A DNA stretch of 64,000 nucleotides from Romanomermis culicivorax (GCA_963922205.1 CAWUHX010000017.1:1240001-1304000); one strand, 5' to 3'. Positions 1 through 12,965 are shown, counted from the first letter of the stretch. Translations and numbers: made by a program. The notes: generated from the letters alone by a model not told the origin.

Positions 1-1041
1 CCAGTTTGGCTATGTATCAGACGTCCCCGAAGTCTGCAATTTAAGTAGATGAATAACCTCATATAGGCTATAGCTAGGGTAGTACCTACTGTTATGCAGT
101 ATCGTGACTTTTTTGCGCGCTTTGTCAAGTCGAGGGAATGTATATTTTGGTGGTTCCTACAATACGGTAGGTGTGCAGCGATGTACTAATCACTTATTTT
201 CTAACAACTTGGCCAATTTTACATATTCGAAATTATTAAATGCACCAAAATAATGTTTTTTCGAATCCCAAACATTTTTTCCAAAAAAACAAAAAAATCA
301 TTGTACGGAGTACGGAGCCAAAAATATTTCTTTTGTACAAGTACTGGTGGTGCTCCGCTGCTGTCATGTTTTTCAATTTCGTACATCAAAATCACCTCTG
401 CAGTACATGCCTTTTCAAAACTGTGGACAACATAAACGTATTTTTCTCAACCTGACCACCCACTCTAAAGAAACACTCAATAGCAATTCTCCTCCCACTT
501 ACTCCTTTCCTTCATATTGGCTTACCCATTATGACACTTCCCAAAAATTTTCTGTACCCCAGTAAATCATTTTTCTCTCATTTCACTCGAACAGTAAGTC
601 ATCCTTACCAGAGTGGTGCATTAATTTCCAAACCTAAAACCGTGATCCCCCATACCTACATGGTTGAATTGCGATTTGGTGGTCAATGAAAACACTTTTT
701 ATTATGCAATGGAGTTGAATCTGGAATCTCATAAAAATCAGATCTATAGCTGAACTGTATCATATGATAACCCATGTTGAAGTTCTGAAATCTTTGAATT
801 GGAATCTACTTCAAAATTCTATCTTCTACATTTAATAAATCATTAAATCCTGGTCAAAAAATCTATCAAGCAGAAAAATAAGAATGATCTCAATTTTTTT
901 GATAATGCATATTCTTCCAAAACTAACTGAAAAGTCAGACAAATCAAGTGGATTTAGTTGTATGAAAAAATAAAATTTATATTTCGATTTTGTGATCTAG
1001 TTCAAAGTTGAACAATAGGAAACAAAATAAATGCGTTTTAC
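1..1041. other. Intron/3' region of the MARCH6-like gene, no further exon seen
   Basis: After the donor of the last visible exon (GTAAAA at 1041-1036) I looked on the minus strand for the next conserved block of the family (the segment following the SLICLTLP motif) and found nothing. The stretch is AT-rich with no repeat I recognise. The next exon must lie to the left of position 1. Confidence 0.6.
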
Positions 1042-4000
1042 CCGGTAGAGTAAGGCAGATCAGACTGCCAATGAGTCCTGATGTCGCCAATGTCATGAGT
1101 AGCAATATAATCTGCAAAACGAACATTATGAAATGAAAAGACAACAATACGAAATGCAAGCGAAAAGAAAAACAAAAAAGACCAATTATCTAGGAAAGCA
1201 TCACGCTAAAATTCGTGACTTTCATGATAACTTCTCGATAATTTTGAGAAATTGGTGAATTTTCTTGAACAATATACAGCTAGAGTAAGAAATCGATATG
1301 AATTATATTTTCTTGCTATGGGTATACATAAACAAGAAACGAAACTGCGATTTTCACAATTTTTGTGGAGTTTCAGGAAAAATTATAGTGCTTTTGGATA
1401 CATCTACCGTCTCATTTGTCACGACTTCCCCTAACCAGTGCCTAACTTTTGTCTGTAAATAGCCAAAAACAATTCATAGACCAAATGGTTGTATAGTACC
1501 AGATTAACCAAGCTACGCTCTAGCCAACGAAATATTCTGTAGTCATAAATACATAAAATATAGTTTGAAAGCGCCAATTTTTATGTTTATGCAGATTTCA
1601 TTTTTCCAACTTACTCTTAGAACAAAAAACTTTGGTCTTGAATACGACTGGAAAGACGACGTATTGCGACCACCCAGCAGCAAGGCTTGATGTTCGGCGC
1701 CCAAATTTCCATTGGCGGGTGGTATTTCGAGTAACGGAGCCAACGGTGGCGGCGCAACTTCGAGCGCCAGTTGATTATCTTCTTCGTCATCGCGATTTTC
1801 TTCATCATCTATTTCTTGCCGTTCATTATCGGCGTCATTTTCAACATTGTTTGCGTTAAGTGCGTTGAGAGGTTGATTTTCTTGCTCCTAAAATATAATG
1901 TTCCGATCAAGCAAAATTATATTGAGATTTTGAGGGTAATTTCATAATTCCTATTAGGGAAAGTTGGTATCTGCAGCCAGAACTGACTTTGACAATAAGG
2001 AAATTGTGACAAGTTTCGAAATCTGTGTCAATGGTCATTTCTCATAGGCTCATTAGCTCAGCTTTCCCGTTCTAGATATTTGTTCTTTATATTTGACACT
2101 AAGACTTATTGAATTTGGAATTCGAGACCAATCTCCAACAGAGTCATTGATTACGGTAAAATTAGTTTACAAACTGAAAGCTCCACTTTCCGAATCATGC
2201 CCGTCCAAATTTAAAAGAAATTCGTTTCCAGACAGAAAAATGAAAGAAGTGAAACTTTTTAGCAATAGCAGATTCTGATTTGATGTGCACTCGTATCGCA
2301 GTCAATTTTGCTTCTGCATGGAAGAAAATTTTGAAATAACATACACAACAAATACGTATAAGTAGAAAATTTAACTTACTGTAGCAACAGAGGTCGAAAA
2401 TGGGAGCAAATAATCTTGTAAGCCTAAAAGCTTCGTGACGGCCATGCACCAGCCTTTAACCAAAAGCTTCAAGGCATGCCGGGCGTGACTTTGCTCCAAT
2501 AGCGCCGGCAAAACTACTTGTAGAAGCAATAATTCCAAGGACAATTCGCTCAAGGAGGTTTCACTTAAAGCATAGTAAGTATTACCGAATAACATTGTAT
2601 GGAAAAAAATCATGCAAAGTTTTCTAGACTTAAACGTGTAATTGACTTCTATCAATAATGATACTTTGAAATAATGAATATAAAATGGTTTAATTTTAGA
2701 CTAAAGCTCTGTTCTCTTATGTCATAAATGGTCTGAGAAAGCAAAAATAATCTATATTGCTTACATATTTAGATAAGCCGTGCTATTCAACGAAGCCAAA
2801 TGTATGTGATAGGGCAAAACGGTGGGACAAGTTTTCAATATGATTCGGATAGGATAATATACAATAATCAATATCGTTACGCCAAACATGACAACCGACG
2901 CAGCGAATCTTCGAATATGATGAAAAACAGGGTATTGTATCATCTGAAAATAACAGAAAATCAAGAAAATAAAAACTAAAACAATTTAAAATTGTATTCG
3001 ATTAGTGCTTCACAATTCAATTTTTCTTTTCCCGGGTCACTTGTATTTATGTGCAGTTACAGTGATGATTCCTTCATTAATTCAGTGCATACATAGATCT
3101 ACTCAACGTATTAACAAGGCCGCTTATGGCTCACAAAAAGTCACTGTCGCGTATTTCTAGCAACAAAAAAGCTGCGGGTTTTGACAATGAAGCACGAGAA
3201 GGAGACATAAAAAATACTTTGATAAATTTTGCCTGAGTGAAATATTCGTACTGGCTACAGTATAAGAAGAAAATAAAAGTTGGAGAGATGCATTGTGTAT
3301 AAGACCGAAGAGGCGTAGGAACTGTCGATGATGAACCAGCAGAGACATTAGAATCTGGATCTATCGGGATATTTAGTTCGGAAATGGATTCACCAGATAG
3401 TTGTGATGAGTGACCAGGCTACCACGATTTGTTCAAAAGTGTAACGTTCGTTTGAATAAAATGTGCTGTTAGTCTGTTCCAACTTTTGTTTCTTAGCATT
3501 TTGCAATGGTCATACCTTGAAATCCAGGATTTTTTTCCAAAAATTTTCGTGAAATGTGTTCATTCACTGATTTTTTAAATACTTGCATATAGTATCCGGG
3601 TACCCGGATTTCCGAAGGACCGGGTACCCGGTTCCTAAAAGTTTAAAAGTGTGAAGCACTAGATTTAATCAACTCTGTTTGAAATTATTGAAGCCACAAT
3701 TCGAAACGATAAATTTTAAAAGTACACAGCATGTAAATCATCCGCATGCTTTTTCTTACTTCCTGAATAGGATTGAATTCTGGGTCGTTCAAATTACGTA
3801 GAAACCATAAAACACCAGGTCGTAAAACTTCGCGCAGGAGTAAAATAAACGAAGCGAAATAGAAAACGTAGATCATGCCAACTAACCAATGCAAAAATGC
3901 CGAAGTGCCCGGTGAATTTTTAAAGCTAGCTATACGATCGCGGAAAGAACCAGAAAACAACATCTGAAAGAAAAGATCCATAAATGCAAGAAACTTCAAT

Positions 4001-7000
4001 GATTATACTTCATCAAGAAAATATCGTTACATAAGAAATGAAAAATAAACTTTGTTTCTGAATTATTTTTTACTTTTTGTGCATTATTGAAACATAACTC
4101 TGAGCAAATGCTTGATTTAGTTTTCCAGCTTACTTATAGAAAAATCAAAAATAGTTGAATGATTTCCATTAGATAAATAGATTCAAAATCCGGGGTAATA
4201 AAAACTCACCAAGGAACACATATCGAGCCAAAATCCGCAAATTAAAGGGAATATGCCAATTTCCATCAAAACTAACCAAAACACTTTGATCACCAAATAC
4301 GACATTCCGAAAACGCGCTGAACCCTGAGAAAGGAATGACACTGATGAAAACAGCACAAGATGGAGGAGCAAACTTTGGCAAATAAATTATTTCGAGGAC
4401 TTAGATAACCCAATTCGTTTCTCTTTGAATCAGAAATGACATCTTATATGAAGCAACTCATAGAGATTGAGGCAGCCTTTTTTTAGTCATTTTAGGGGCC
4501 AGAGCCCCTAAAAATTTGGAAAAAAATTTTGGATGTAGGCACATCTGTAATTGGGGGGATTGGGGGGATCCCCCGACTTAGTGGAACCATATACCCAAAT
4601 GTCAGGACACCCAACTCAAAAAAATGTGGAAAAATGACTTTTTTGGGGACTTCCAAAATTTTGGGAATTTCGAGACCCCCACTCCAAAATTTTGGGTTTA
4701 CCACCCTAACTTGTCGAACCTCTTACAGGTATGGGTGTAGGAGCCATTTTGGATAGGATTTTTTAACTTGCAAAATGATAAATACATGTTCTCGAACGTT
4801 ATGTTTATTGAATAAGTAATCGTTAAATTAATTTTCCAGCATTTTAGAATGTCAGAATCTAAAAAATATAGGAAACAGGAAAATCAATACACTATATTTT
4901 GTGCCAGAAGGACGTGAACAAGTGCTAACTTGGAAGAAGGTTTTTGCAAAAATGAACGACACTAGCGTGTATTTTGCATACACAGAAATTTTCTTTGCAC
5001 AAAGATTTCTTGGTGGTCTTTATACGTGTAGAAAGAGGACTGTAACCGAAAAACACTGGTTGGGAATAAAATTTAACAGTAATTTTTTTGAACACGTATC
5101 AACTGATTGAATATCTATATAATTTGATTATGTACATTTCATAGAGTGTTACAAGCCCATTTTTCGATATTCTTCAATTAAAAATTTTTGGCTCCCAAAA
5201 TTAAAATTTGACTCCTAAAAGTTTGAGTCTAGAATTTCTAGAAGTTCTTCTAGACTAGAAGCAGTTTGACTCATGATTTCCAAAACAAAAAAAAACTGGA
5301 TTGAGGGACCGAAAAATACTGCGAGTGGATGGTTTGTAAATTTACCGCACCGCACGTTAAAAGTCGCAGTAAAAAAGTCTAAAGTTTTTGCCAAAAAATA
5401 AAGAAATAGTCCGATAACCAAGAGTTTTGATCTTAAAGATTGTAAAGGCGCGAAACACAGAAAACTTGGCATTTCGACCCAAATGTAGCCTTTTTTCACC
5501 AAAAAACTCAATATTTTCAACTTTTTTTGGTCTGCGGAACAGGGGATATAATGGATAACCTTATGGTTAGACTTACGATCAGAAAAGACAGGAAGTCATC
5601 GCAGGGCTATTTATACGGTCGAAAATTTCTAGGGTTCTTGACCATCAATTACATGTAACGGATACTCTGGTTAGTTGCACGTTCACAGAAAACTAGTTTC
5701 CGTGAAAAATTGTATCCGTAGGAAGTTCAAAAAACAAAGCTCAAAAAAGGTTCATCTGCACGCTTTACTTTCTCAGTTTCAGTAATCGACTGGCATACTG
5801 CAAAATAAACAGCGAAAAGCCTACGAAAACGTATCCCAACAGAGTCGTCACTAATCTATCGAAAAACGTCGCTTCAATGTAATGTTTGATCTTCAATAAA
5901 CTCGCATTTATATTTCCGACGTGATAAGGCAAGAAAGCTTGAATGGTAAAATAGGATTGAAAAGTGAATGTGGTTTTAAAAAAATAGAATACAAAATATC
6001 ACCGAAGACAACGAGAAAGAGAGCATTCAACGAAATGACCCAGAATACGTGTTCCAAAAAGATTAAAGAGCCGTCTAATCCGAGGAGACGTTCCCAAGTT
6101 AATTCTTCGCCATTGGCGGGAGCCCATTCGAAGGGCTGCCAGTTTTGATCATCATCTAAAAAATGTTAAAATTGAGCAAATTAAGAATAACTTGCTCCAG
6201 CTCAGACTTAAAATATGTCAGATTTCTGTGGAAAACAAAGAGCAGGTGGAAAATGTAAAGACGGAACGACGATCTGAGAAATCTAACTTGATAAATTTAA
6301 AAAATTTGAGTAAATTATAATTTATGTTTATATTCAGATCACTAGGCCCCTAAAATGACTAAATTTCGGCGAAAACCGGAGTTAAGATTTCGAAAATTTT
6401 GAAATTCAGACAGCCTATTTTTTTTAATAATGAACTTTCAAGCCGTCAATAAAAAATAAGCCTTCGAAACTAGAGTTCGCGTTCTAAATTGATGTTAGCT
6501 TTTGACTAGAAGAAATCAAATAGAACCACAAATCGATATTTGTTAATATACCTTGCAGAGCTTCGGGAGCGGCATTTTCTGGTGGATTGCCGTCAGCTAG
6601 ATTTTCTTCGTCCTGTAATAATATGGTTTCAGAAACATAAAGACTCTGAATTCGATAAATGAATACAAACAAGTTTCGGCTTAGCATATAATAGCCACAA
6701 AATTGAAAATCTGTAACAAAGACCAATATTGTAACAGAGCTTGGTGGTCTAAGGATCAGTCGTATTTTTTCACGTGTGAACACCATACATGTAACGGAGC
6801 TCCGAGGTATACATCGATATATGATCAGTAAATTTTGTAGAGGTAAATCGGAGATTATGGCAGAGTAGTACAGTGATCTTTTTCGGTCAATAGCGTGTGC
6901 TATGGGACTACAAAGCACATTATAGCTACCAAACATGTCCTCTCATTCACCTAGGCCTGCTACAGCGTTGTGGGAAAGTTACAAACCATAACAGTTACCT

Positions 7001-10000
7001 AGAAATCATCCGTTTTCCATAAATTCACACAAAACATTACACATTATGTGGATTTCACAGGCAAACGCATTTCATAATTAAAGAAATCAACCAACAATGT
7101 TGTTTACTTTCGCAATGTTTTTGTGCTCGGCTGAATTTTTTTCCAATATGCTTCTCTGATGATAATAAATGTCTAATTACGATGGAAACTGACTGTGCGC
7201 TATTGCTTCAGCTATACTGAACTACGCCCTCAAATTTTCTCAAGCCATTTTTTAAGATATTTGATCACCCAGTGCACCATTTTTCGCTGGCTAGTAAATA
7301 TTTTTCCGGACTCCTGGTAGGGGTAATAACCCCATATGCTGTTGTCTACTCCGAGTTCGGGAAATCACGCGAATTTCTCATACGTTGGATCATCGATTGC
7401 TCAAAATTTTAAGTTGGTCATTGAAGGAAAAAATTTCAATTTCTTCCGCCTAGAAAGTTCGAAAATGGTTCAACAAATAGTACTTGTCTAAAAAATCATA
7501 AAAGTCACACCTGTAATTAAGGAGTTGAGGGAGGAACTACCAACTGGGTTCGGACCCAGTACTTGAATTTTTTATCTCCTAAACCTTCCCAACTTGAAAA
7601 ATTAGGTAGAGTGCATTTTTGGAAATTTTAGCCATAAATTTTCAAATTTTTTGGGTCATTTCTGACCCACGAATTTTGGCTCTACCCCGCAATAGGACCG
7701 AGGTCTTACAGGCATGATAAAAATATGTGATCGCACAGAGGCCAAATAACTTTGGTTTAAAAGACTGCATATTGTGGTTCAAAAATCTAAAGAAAGAATA
7801 AAGGAAAATTGACGTTTTTTTATTTTCGTTCAAAAATGGCCATCTTCTACCAAGAAAGACACTTTCCAGCACACTTTGATCTCAAACATACATGTCATTG
7901 GGGGGAATGATACAGGAAGCCCCCAACAATCGTCAACCATAGGACTAGTTATTGGGCGATGCCCCAGGATTTTCCAATCCTATGGCTAGCCATATGGTAG
8001 TCATAGTGACCCCATACTTTTTGTCGCAAAAATACTGAAAAATGTCAGTTTTTTGATGAAAATTGTCGATTTTTGAACAAAAAATGGTCGAAAACGTTAC
8101 TTTTCTTGACGCTTCGTGCCATAGATACATTTAGTACGGTTTTTAAACGCAAAAATTATTTTTTCTAACCGTTTTTCGGACTTTTTTGGAGGTAGAATCG
8201 AATTTTTTCCCGTTCAAACTTCATTCCCCAAAATTTTAGAAAATCAGTGACCTCCAGTCGTAAAAAGGCACCCAGCCCCCTCCCAGATCTCGGGATCCCG
8301 TTACATGTATGATCCAAAGGTTGTTGACCCACACGCAAATTCTATAACTAAAAGACGCGGGCTACCATGGCTAAAGCATTCGAATTTGTTAGGGCACTTG
8401 ATCCTCAAGGATGTGGTATGCCCGAATCCGCGTGGCCGGCGTGTCAGAAAAGTGACGCCGGGTGAGGGGCTCGAACCCTCGACCTTCTGCATACAAGGCA
8501 GACGCGCTAACCGAGCCATGTAGATGATTTGAAAATTATGGTTGTTGAGGTAGTGTGAGCGGAGCATGCCGCGTCATGAACAGCTGGACGCACAACAAGC
8601 CAGAGCACCCCATGGAGGGTATGGGGGGAGGGGGTATTACTCCCGTCTTAGATTTGGAAATTCATTTACTACCCCCCTAAAAACAGCTCACTATAGCAAA
8701 ATATTTTGGTAGACTTCCTCCTCTCCCCAGTAGGTTATACTAATTCGAGAAAAATTGCAGAATGTGTCATTCTGAGGAATTACTCACTGCTCTTTCTGAC
8801 ACATTTACTGAGCTAATGATAATGGGAAAGTATGCAACTTCTGTGCCATATAGCGATTTTTAGAAAAGGATATCAGCACATTAATATATACTACTTGTAG
8901 GAAATCATTGTAAATATAATTGGGAGATGAAATAATGACTTGTGTACAGAGGTCCCCAAGGTCAAGTTTTTCAGGTAGGGGTAAAATTGAAAATTTTCGG
9001 GGGTAGTGTAGCTAAATGTCCACTAAACACGTCATTTTGTCTCAAAATTAGGCAACCAGTGGTCAATTTTAAGGACTTTAGGTAGGGGTAATACCCCCCT
9101 CATACCCCTCCCCATGAAGTAATCTGCTTGTGTATATGTGATTAATCAAAAAATCGCCCCTTGGGAAGAAAAACATTATGTTCTTAAAATTCTGCCTCTT
9201 CATGCTCTCCTTTCCTTTTCCCCGCTTCTGCGTTGGGTCTTCTGTGCGCATATGGTTACCCAAGCTGTGGCATACTTTCCTGCTATGAGTTGAGACATGT
9301 GAGGTCTGTTGACGTGGATCAGGAGTGGTACTTGGTTTCAAACTCGTAGTTCATAGTCTAATGGGATTAATAATATTAAAGCCACATTCAGCATCAGGAC
9401 TTTCAATTGGAAGCACTGTTCCAAGCCTAATCAGTGATGGGATAAGCCCATACTGCTGAAGATGCTGGTTGAAACAATATTTCCAAACGTACGTTGTGCC
9501 CGATTCTTGAAATGTGCAGGAATCAGTTGGCACAACAGTCTTCAAAGTGTGACTATTCTGTACGTATAATTAGTGCATTAAAGTTGCATGATTGGGAGCT
9601 GGAAAATGGAGTTGAAATAGTAAATGTTTTTTGACTGTAAAAAGCATAAAGTGGGGGCATTATTAATTTTTGTAAGTTCTACGTGTTTAGAGTACTACAA
9701 CTCCCCCTCCTTCGCAAAAAGTTGGGAGCAAAAAAAAAGGTCACGGCATATTTCAAGTACTACCCTTAAAATTTACGATTTTACCCCTACATAATTTTCG
9801 ACCTTGGGGACCTCTGCAACAAGCGAATGTATATATGATGAAGAAGTATAAATAAGAATAGCCAGAGTGGAAGGGTCTAAATATGTTTTGCAATTTTAGA
9901 ACGATTTTTCGATCAAACTTGGAATAAGCAAGATAAAAATTTTGCGCATGCATGATAGAAAATCTGTTGCTTTTCTACAATTTCATTTACTTGGTTTTCT

Positions 10001-12343
10001 ACGATCTGGTTTTCTTCGACTATTTCTGCCACATTTTCAGCGCCAACATCTTGCTCGACATTTTCACCCAGTGCTTCATCCCGATTCCCGTCGTTATTGT
10101 TATGATTGTTCACATTGACGTTGTTATTATTATGCTCTCGAGCATTATTATTATTATTTACATTATTATTATTATTCTGGTTATTGTGCGCCCAATTCAA
10201 CGGTCCACCGTGGATAATTTGTTCCCGGAGCCAAACCAAAGAGACGAAGGCGCACAACGAAAGAGACATGATCAGCATGCCAGTAAAACAATCGGAGAAT
10301 AAATTTTCACTAAAAACCAAAATGGTCAATTTTACAAGACACTGGAAAAACTTAAAAGCATTGAAAGGCCTTTGAATAAGAAATATTTTTTGGTTCTCCA
10401 CTAATTTATACTTATCCACACTAGTTTATACGAACAAGATGACTAATTTTTTGAAGGTTTTCGCCATTAAATCGCCTAATTTTCAAACAGATTAGAAATT
10501 TCAAACTTTTTCAAAGTAAATTAGACCATTTATAACGAAAACCAAACTTACGAAGAAAAAATTTCGAATGGTAAACTGAGTATGGAGCTCAGGCTTCCAC
10601 GAAATAACGCTCGGTGAATTCGACCTAAAAAAAGAAAAAAAGCTTAACGCTAAAACTATAACCATACGAACTCACATACACGAAGTTTCAGACCAAAATC
10701 CTCAACAAGAAAACAAAATTGAGAAACTGAGATAATTATCAGTTAAATATACACGAAAGATTTATATTCCTCCGTTCCTAAACCGTAGATTGCCGTTCAC
10801 AAAACATGTGAGCATCCAAAAATTCTAATGTGCGATAGTCCGTGTTTTTTGCGCGAGCCTCTTTGTACCTGTACAAGGATCGGCCAAAAACTCTTTGAAC
10901 AATGAAAATCTTTTTGTACATTAAAAAACACGATCTTTCGTGTATTTCCGCACAAACCTTCTTCCTGATATCACTCGAGTTCATAACTTTCATAATCAGT
11001 TTACACATTAAGAAAATATACTCATACTCTCATATATCTGAAAAATTTCAGGTTAAACCTAAAATTTCTGAAAATTACTTCCATTATGCTCATGAATCCA
11101 AGCTCGGCTTCATGTTTTAAATTATTGTTACAAAAAAGTTGGAAAAATATATTTTAACCTTCTGAAATGCACTAAAATTTGTCTTTTCCAAACAGGACCG
11201 CCAACATTTTTTTCCTTTTTCCGGAAATTTTTTCTCCAGAAAGCTCGATATGAATTAGAGATAAAAATCTGTCGCGAAGCGAAGGACAATTTTACTATGT
11301 TCTCTGATACTGGAGCCTGGAGAAGCGTTTTCTGACCAGATAATGTCGATAAAATCTCTTTGTACTTTGTACAAGGATTATCAAAAAAATCTTTGTACCG
11401 AGCCAAATATGTTTGTTCCTTACAAAAAAGACAGTGGCGATAGTACTCCTCAAATCGATTTACTTATTTCCGGATAATATTAATATAGTTAAGTATCGAT
11501 GGGACGAAGCTCCGCCTCTCGACTTACGGGCCGGAAGTAAAAAAAAATGAGCGGAGGATTTTATTCTTCATGACTGAGGAATCAGTAAGATGTGATATTT
11601 GAGACTTCGCTTTCATTCCATTCATATTAGTAGATAATTTGGAATTCCTCCGGCCCCGGCTCCGACTGATGGTCAGACTGGCTGTGTAGCTTCGACCTCT
11701 GACAGAACATCGAAATGGTTTCTCAGTCACAGTATAACAATAACAACTTTTTCCAAGCTTACATGCTGACAAGGGCACGGCGCCCAACCAAGCCAACGCC
11801 ACCAGGGTATAATGAAGCCAAAATTGAATTGCTCTCGCTAAATTTGACAACAATCCAAACAAAAAGTCTCTGACCGGCAATCTTTTCGGCATATCCGGAT
11901 GATAAACTAAAATACATCGAAGAAAAAATTGAACGCCCGAAACGTCAGTGGTAAATGATTACTCGGCGTGAACGTATATTTGTGATTGCATAATTCACAG
12001 AATTCCTTACGACTGTATTTTAGCCATTGAGTTAAACTAAAAACAAATGCGATACCTAAGTGTTACGGATTACAATAAAACAGATCCAAGGAATTAAATA
12101 CCAATCTTGATGAACGTATTTTATACTGCCGCGACAAAGGCAAGGATGAAATAACGGCTTGTCAGGGGTGGATTCCGAACGGCATACACGGCAAATATCT
12201 TGAATAAATCATATTAATTGACATTTTTGTGATGTTAGCAACCACCGAACATCAAGCCAAAAATTCTCAACACGGTTTTTAACAAACAAAAGCAGAGATC
12301 AAATTTTACCTGTCGAGCTGTCTTCAACGAGCTCTTCGGCCAT
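1042..12343 (-). CDS. MARCHF6: MARCH6/TEB4/Doa10-like membrane E3 ubiquitin ligase, 5' 15 exons (3' end off window)
   Basis: ER-membrane RING-CH E3 ligase of the MARCH6/Doa10 family, which ubiquitinates ER-associated degradation substrates. Coding exons, from start codon leftwards: 12343-12310, 12198-12102, 12036-11963, 11906-11763, 10624-10552, 10309-9991, 6612-6552, 6155-6003, 5937-5769, 4324-4210, 3963-3760, 2943-2765, 2563-2380, 1887-1615, 1111-1042. All have GT/AG borders and reading phases agree throughout, giving about 716 codons against roughly 910 in vertebrates; the last ~190 residues are beyond position 1. The RING-CH ligands C14, C17, C31, C33, H41, C44, C57 and C60 are all present. 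Family blocks such as [45 protein letters not shown] and [19 protein letters not shown] are recognisable, with several membrane spans. Acidic/Asn-rich linkers are lineage-specific. The acceptor of exon 13 (TTTAAG) is the weakest junction. Confidence 0.95.
3003..3661. mobile_element. hAT-like non-autonomous element in MARCH6 intron
   Basis: The left end TAGTGCTTCACA and the right end (reverse complement TAGTGCTTCACA) form a 12-bp perfect terminal inverted repeat about 659 bp apart. GGGTACCC-type subterminal motifs lie at 3599-3633 and resemble those of the larger element at 15285-19269. The flanks tattcgat and gatttaat match at 5 of 8 positions, so the 8-bp target duplication is decayed. No open transposase is present. 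The element sits inside intron 11 of the ligase gene (between exons 3963-3760 and 2943-2765). Confidence 0.65.
4490..4737 (+). repeat. R4 palindromic C/G-run MITE-like repeat, copy 1
   Basis: Starts near a 10-bp-arm palindrome (TTTTAGGGGC ... GCCCCTAAAA at 4490-4513). The repeat body begins with a CTGTAATTGGGG motif and ends with CGAACCTCTTACAGGTATG, whose reverse complement resembles the start. Runs of G at the head and of C in the middle and tail are characteristic. Other copies are at about 21278-21599, 22888-23093, 25766-26050 and 56722-56940. It sits in an intron of the ligase gene. Confidence 0.55.
7935..8250 (+). repeat. R8 interspersed repeat, copy 1
   Basis: The segment containing GGCTAGCCATATGGTAGT and a following run of AAATGTCA/GAAAATTGTCGATTTTTGA phrases recurs at about 12670-12965 and, more diverged, at about 32290-32600. 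A shorter inverted version of its second half is near 21140-21270. No coding potential or terminal repeats were identified. This copy lies in intron 6 of the ligase gene. Confidence 0.45.
8285..8530 (-). mobile_element. tRNA-derived SINE-like element
   Basis: A tRNA-like head (8526-8457, minus) is followed by a unique body running to about 8285. The A box is TGGCTCGGTTAG and the B box is GGTTCGAGCCC. A TTTT run follows the tRNA part after a few bases. The body has no ORF of note. It lies in an intron of the ligase gene. Whether the body recurs elsewhere cannot be told from this window, so SINE status is an inference. Confidence 0.5.
8457..8526 (-). tRNA. tRNA-Thr(UGU)-like sequence lacking a pairing 5' acceptor strand (pseudo-tRNA)
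   Basis: On the minus strand the D arm, the anticodon arm (stem TCTGC/GCAGA around loop CTTGTAT, anticodon TGT), the T arm (GAGGG-TTCGAGC-CCCTC) and the 3' acceptor strand ACCCGGC are intact. The 5' acceptor strand should read GCCGGGT, but the sequence there is ATCTACA, which cannot pair. It is therefore a pseudogene or the head of a SINE rather than a working tRNA. Confidence 0.6.
8590..8720 (+). repeat. R7 repeat, copy 1
   Basis: The phrase GGGTATGGGGGGAGGGGGTA followed by TCTTAGATTTGGAAATTCATTTACTACCC-like sequence recurs at about 47520-47610 (GGGGGTATGGGGGTTATTAT, then a similar CTTAGGTTCACAAATTCATTTACTACCC segment). Short and non-coding. It lies in intron 6 of the ligase gene. Confidence 0.4.
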
Positions 12344-12430
12344 TTTATAAGTAGGCAACTCGAAAATAACAATAATATCTAAACAAAGATTGTGAAAAAT
12401 TTATTTTCAACATATAGTGCAAATCCAATG

Positions 12431-12601
12431 CCATGCAGCAGTTATGTGATCCGGCAGACATTACTGCAAGAAAGACTCAAGAATATGGAGGATGCTTTTT
12501 CGAAAGACGTAACGAAATGTTCGACTCAGTGCAGAGATTTTTTGCTTGATTTTGTTGAACAGGAAACTTCAACCACGGCGAAAAAATTAGAAATTGATTG
12601 A
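12431..12601 (+). CDS. Possible small divergent gene, 56 aa
   Basis: An ATG at 12431 opens a 56-codon frame ending with TGA at 12599-12601. An earlier in-frame ATG at 12392 would give 69 aa. The protein begins MPCSSYVIRQTLLQERLKNM and continues as a charged, helical-looking chain (FSKDVTKCSTQC, then a DFVEQETSTT segment) with no recognised domain. It starts about 90 bp from the ligase start codon on the opposite strand, so the two could share a bidirectional promoter. Composition is protein-like and it does not overlap any repeat I recognise, but no homology could be assigned; it may be a chance ORF or one exon of a larger gene. Confidence 0.3.
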   Translation, partial: PCSSYVIRQTLLQERLKNMEDAFSKDVTKCSTQCRDFLLDFVEQETSTTAKKLEID

Positions 12602-12669
12602 GTGTCACTGTAGTAACTACAAAGTTGATTGTGATTCTTCAGTAAAACCCTAAACCAGCCTTAAAGTAT

Positions 12670-12965
12670 GGTAGAGGACATACCATAACGTGTAATTTGG
12701 GGGAAAGTGCTATAGGAACCCCCCCCCCCAAGAAATCGTCGGCCATATGGCTAGCCATTCGGCGGCCCCCTCAGGATTTTCCAATTCTACGGTTAGCCAT
12801 ATGGTAGTTATAGAAAACCCCATACTTTTAGTCGGAAAAATACCGAAAAATTTAAATCATTTGATGAAAAATGTCAATTTATGAAAAAAATGATCAAAAA
12901 CGTCAGTCGCGGCGCTTCGCGCCATGAGTTTTCTTCAAGGCACTGCCTAAAATTTTGGGCAATCG
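12670..12965 (+). repeat. R8 interspersed repeat, copy 2
   Basis: Shares with 7935-8250 the GCTAGCCAT..GG phrases, the TTAGCCATATGGTAGT motif and the following AAAAATGTCAATTT run. It ends in a GC hairpin GGCGCTTCGCGCC (12911-12923). An uninterrupted run of C lies at 12721-12730. Confidence 0.5.

Noticed and set aside
6484-6936. A 150-codon minus-strand open frame
   Set aside because: Only 6612-6552 is real (ligase exon 7). The rest reads through both splice sites.
8305-8567. ORFs on both strands around the tRNA-like sequence
   Set aside because: They overlap the SINE-like element and have no protein-like pattern.
9952-10302. A 116-codon + strand ORF rich in Ile/Val
   Set aside because: Antisense of the Asn-rich ligase exon 6.
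11524-11892. A 122-codon minus-strand open frame starting in ligase sequence
   Set aside because: After 11763 it reads through a GTAAGC donor, and the next true exon is 10624-10552.
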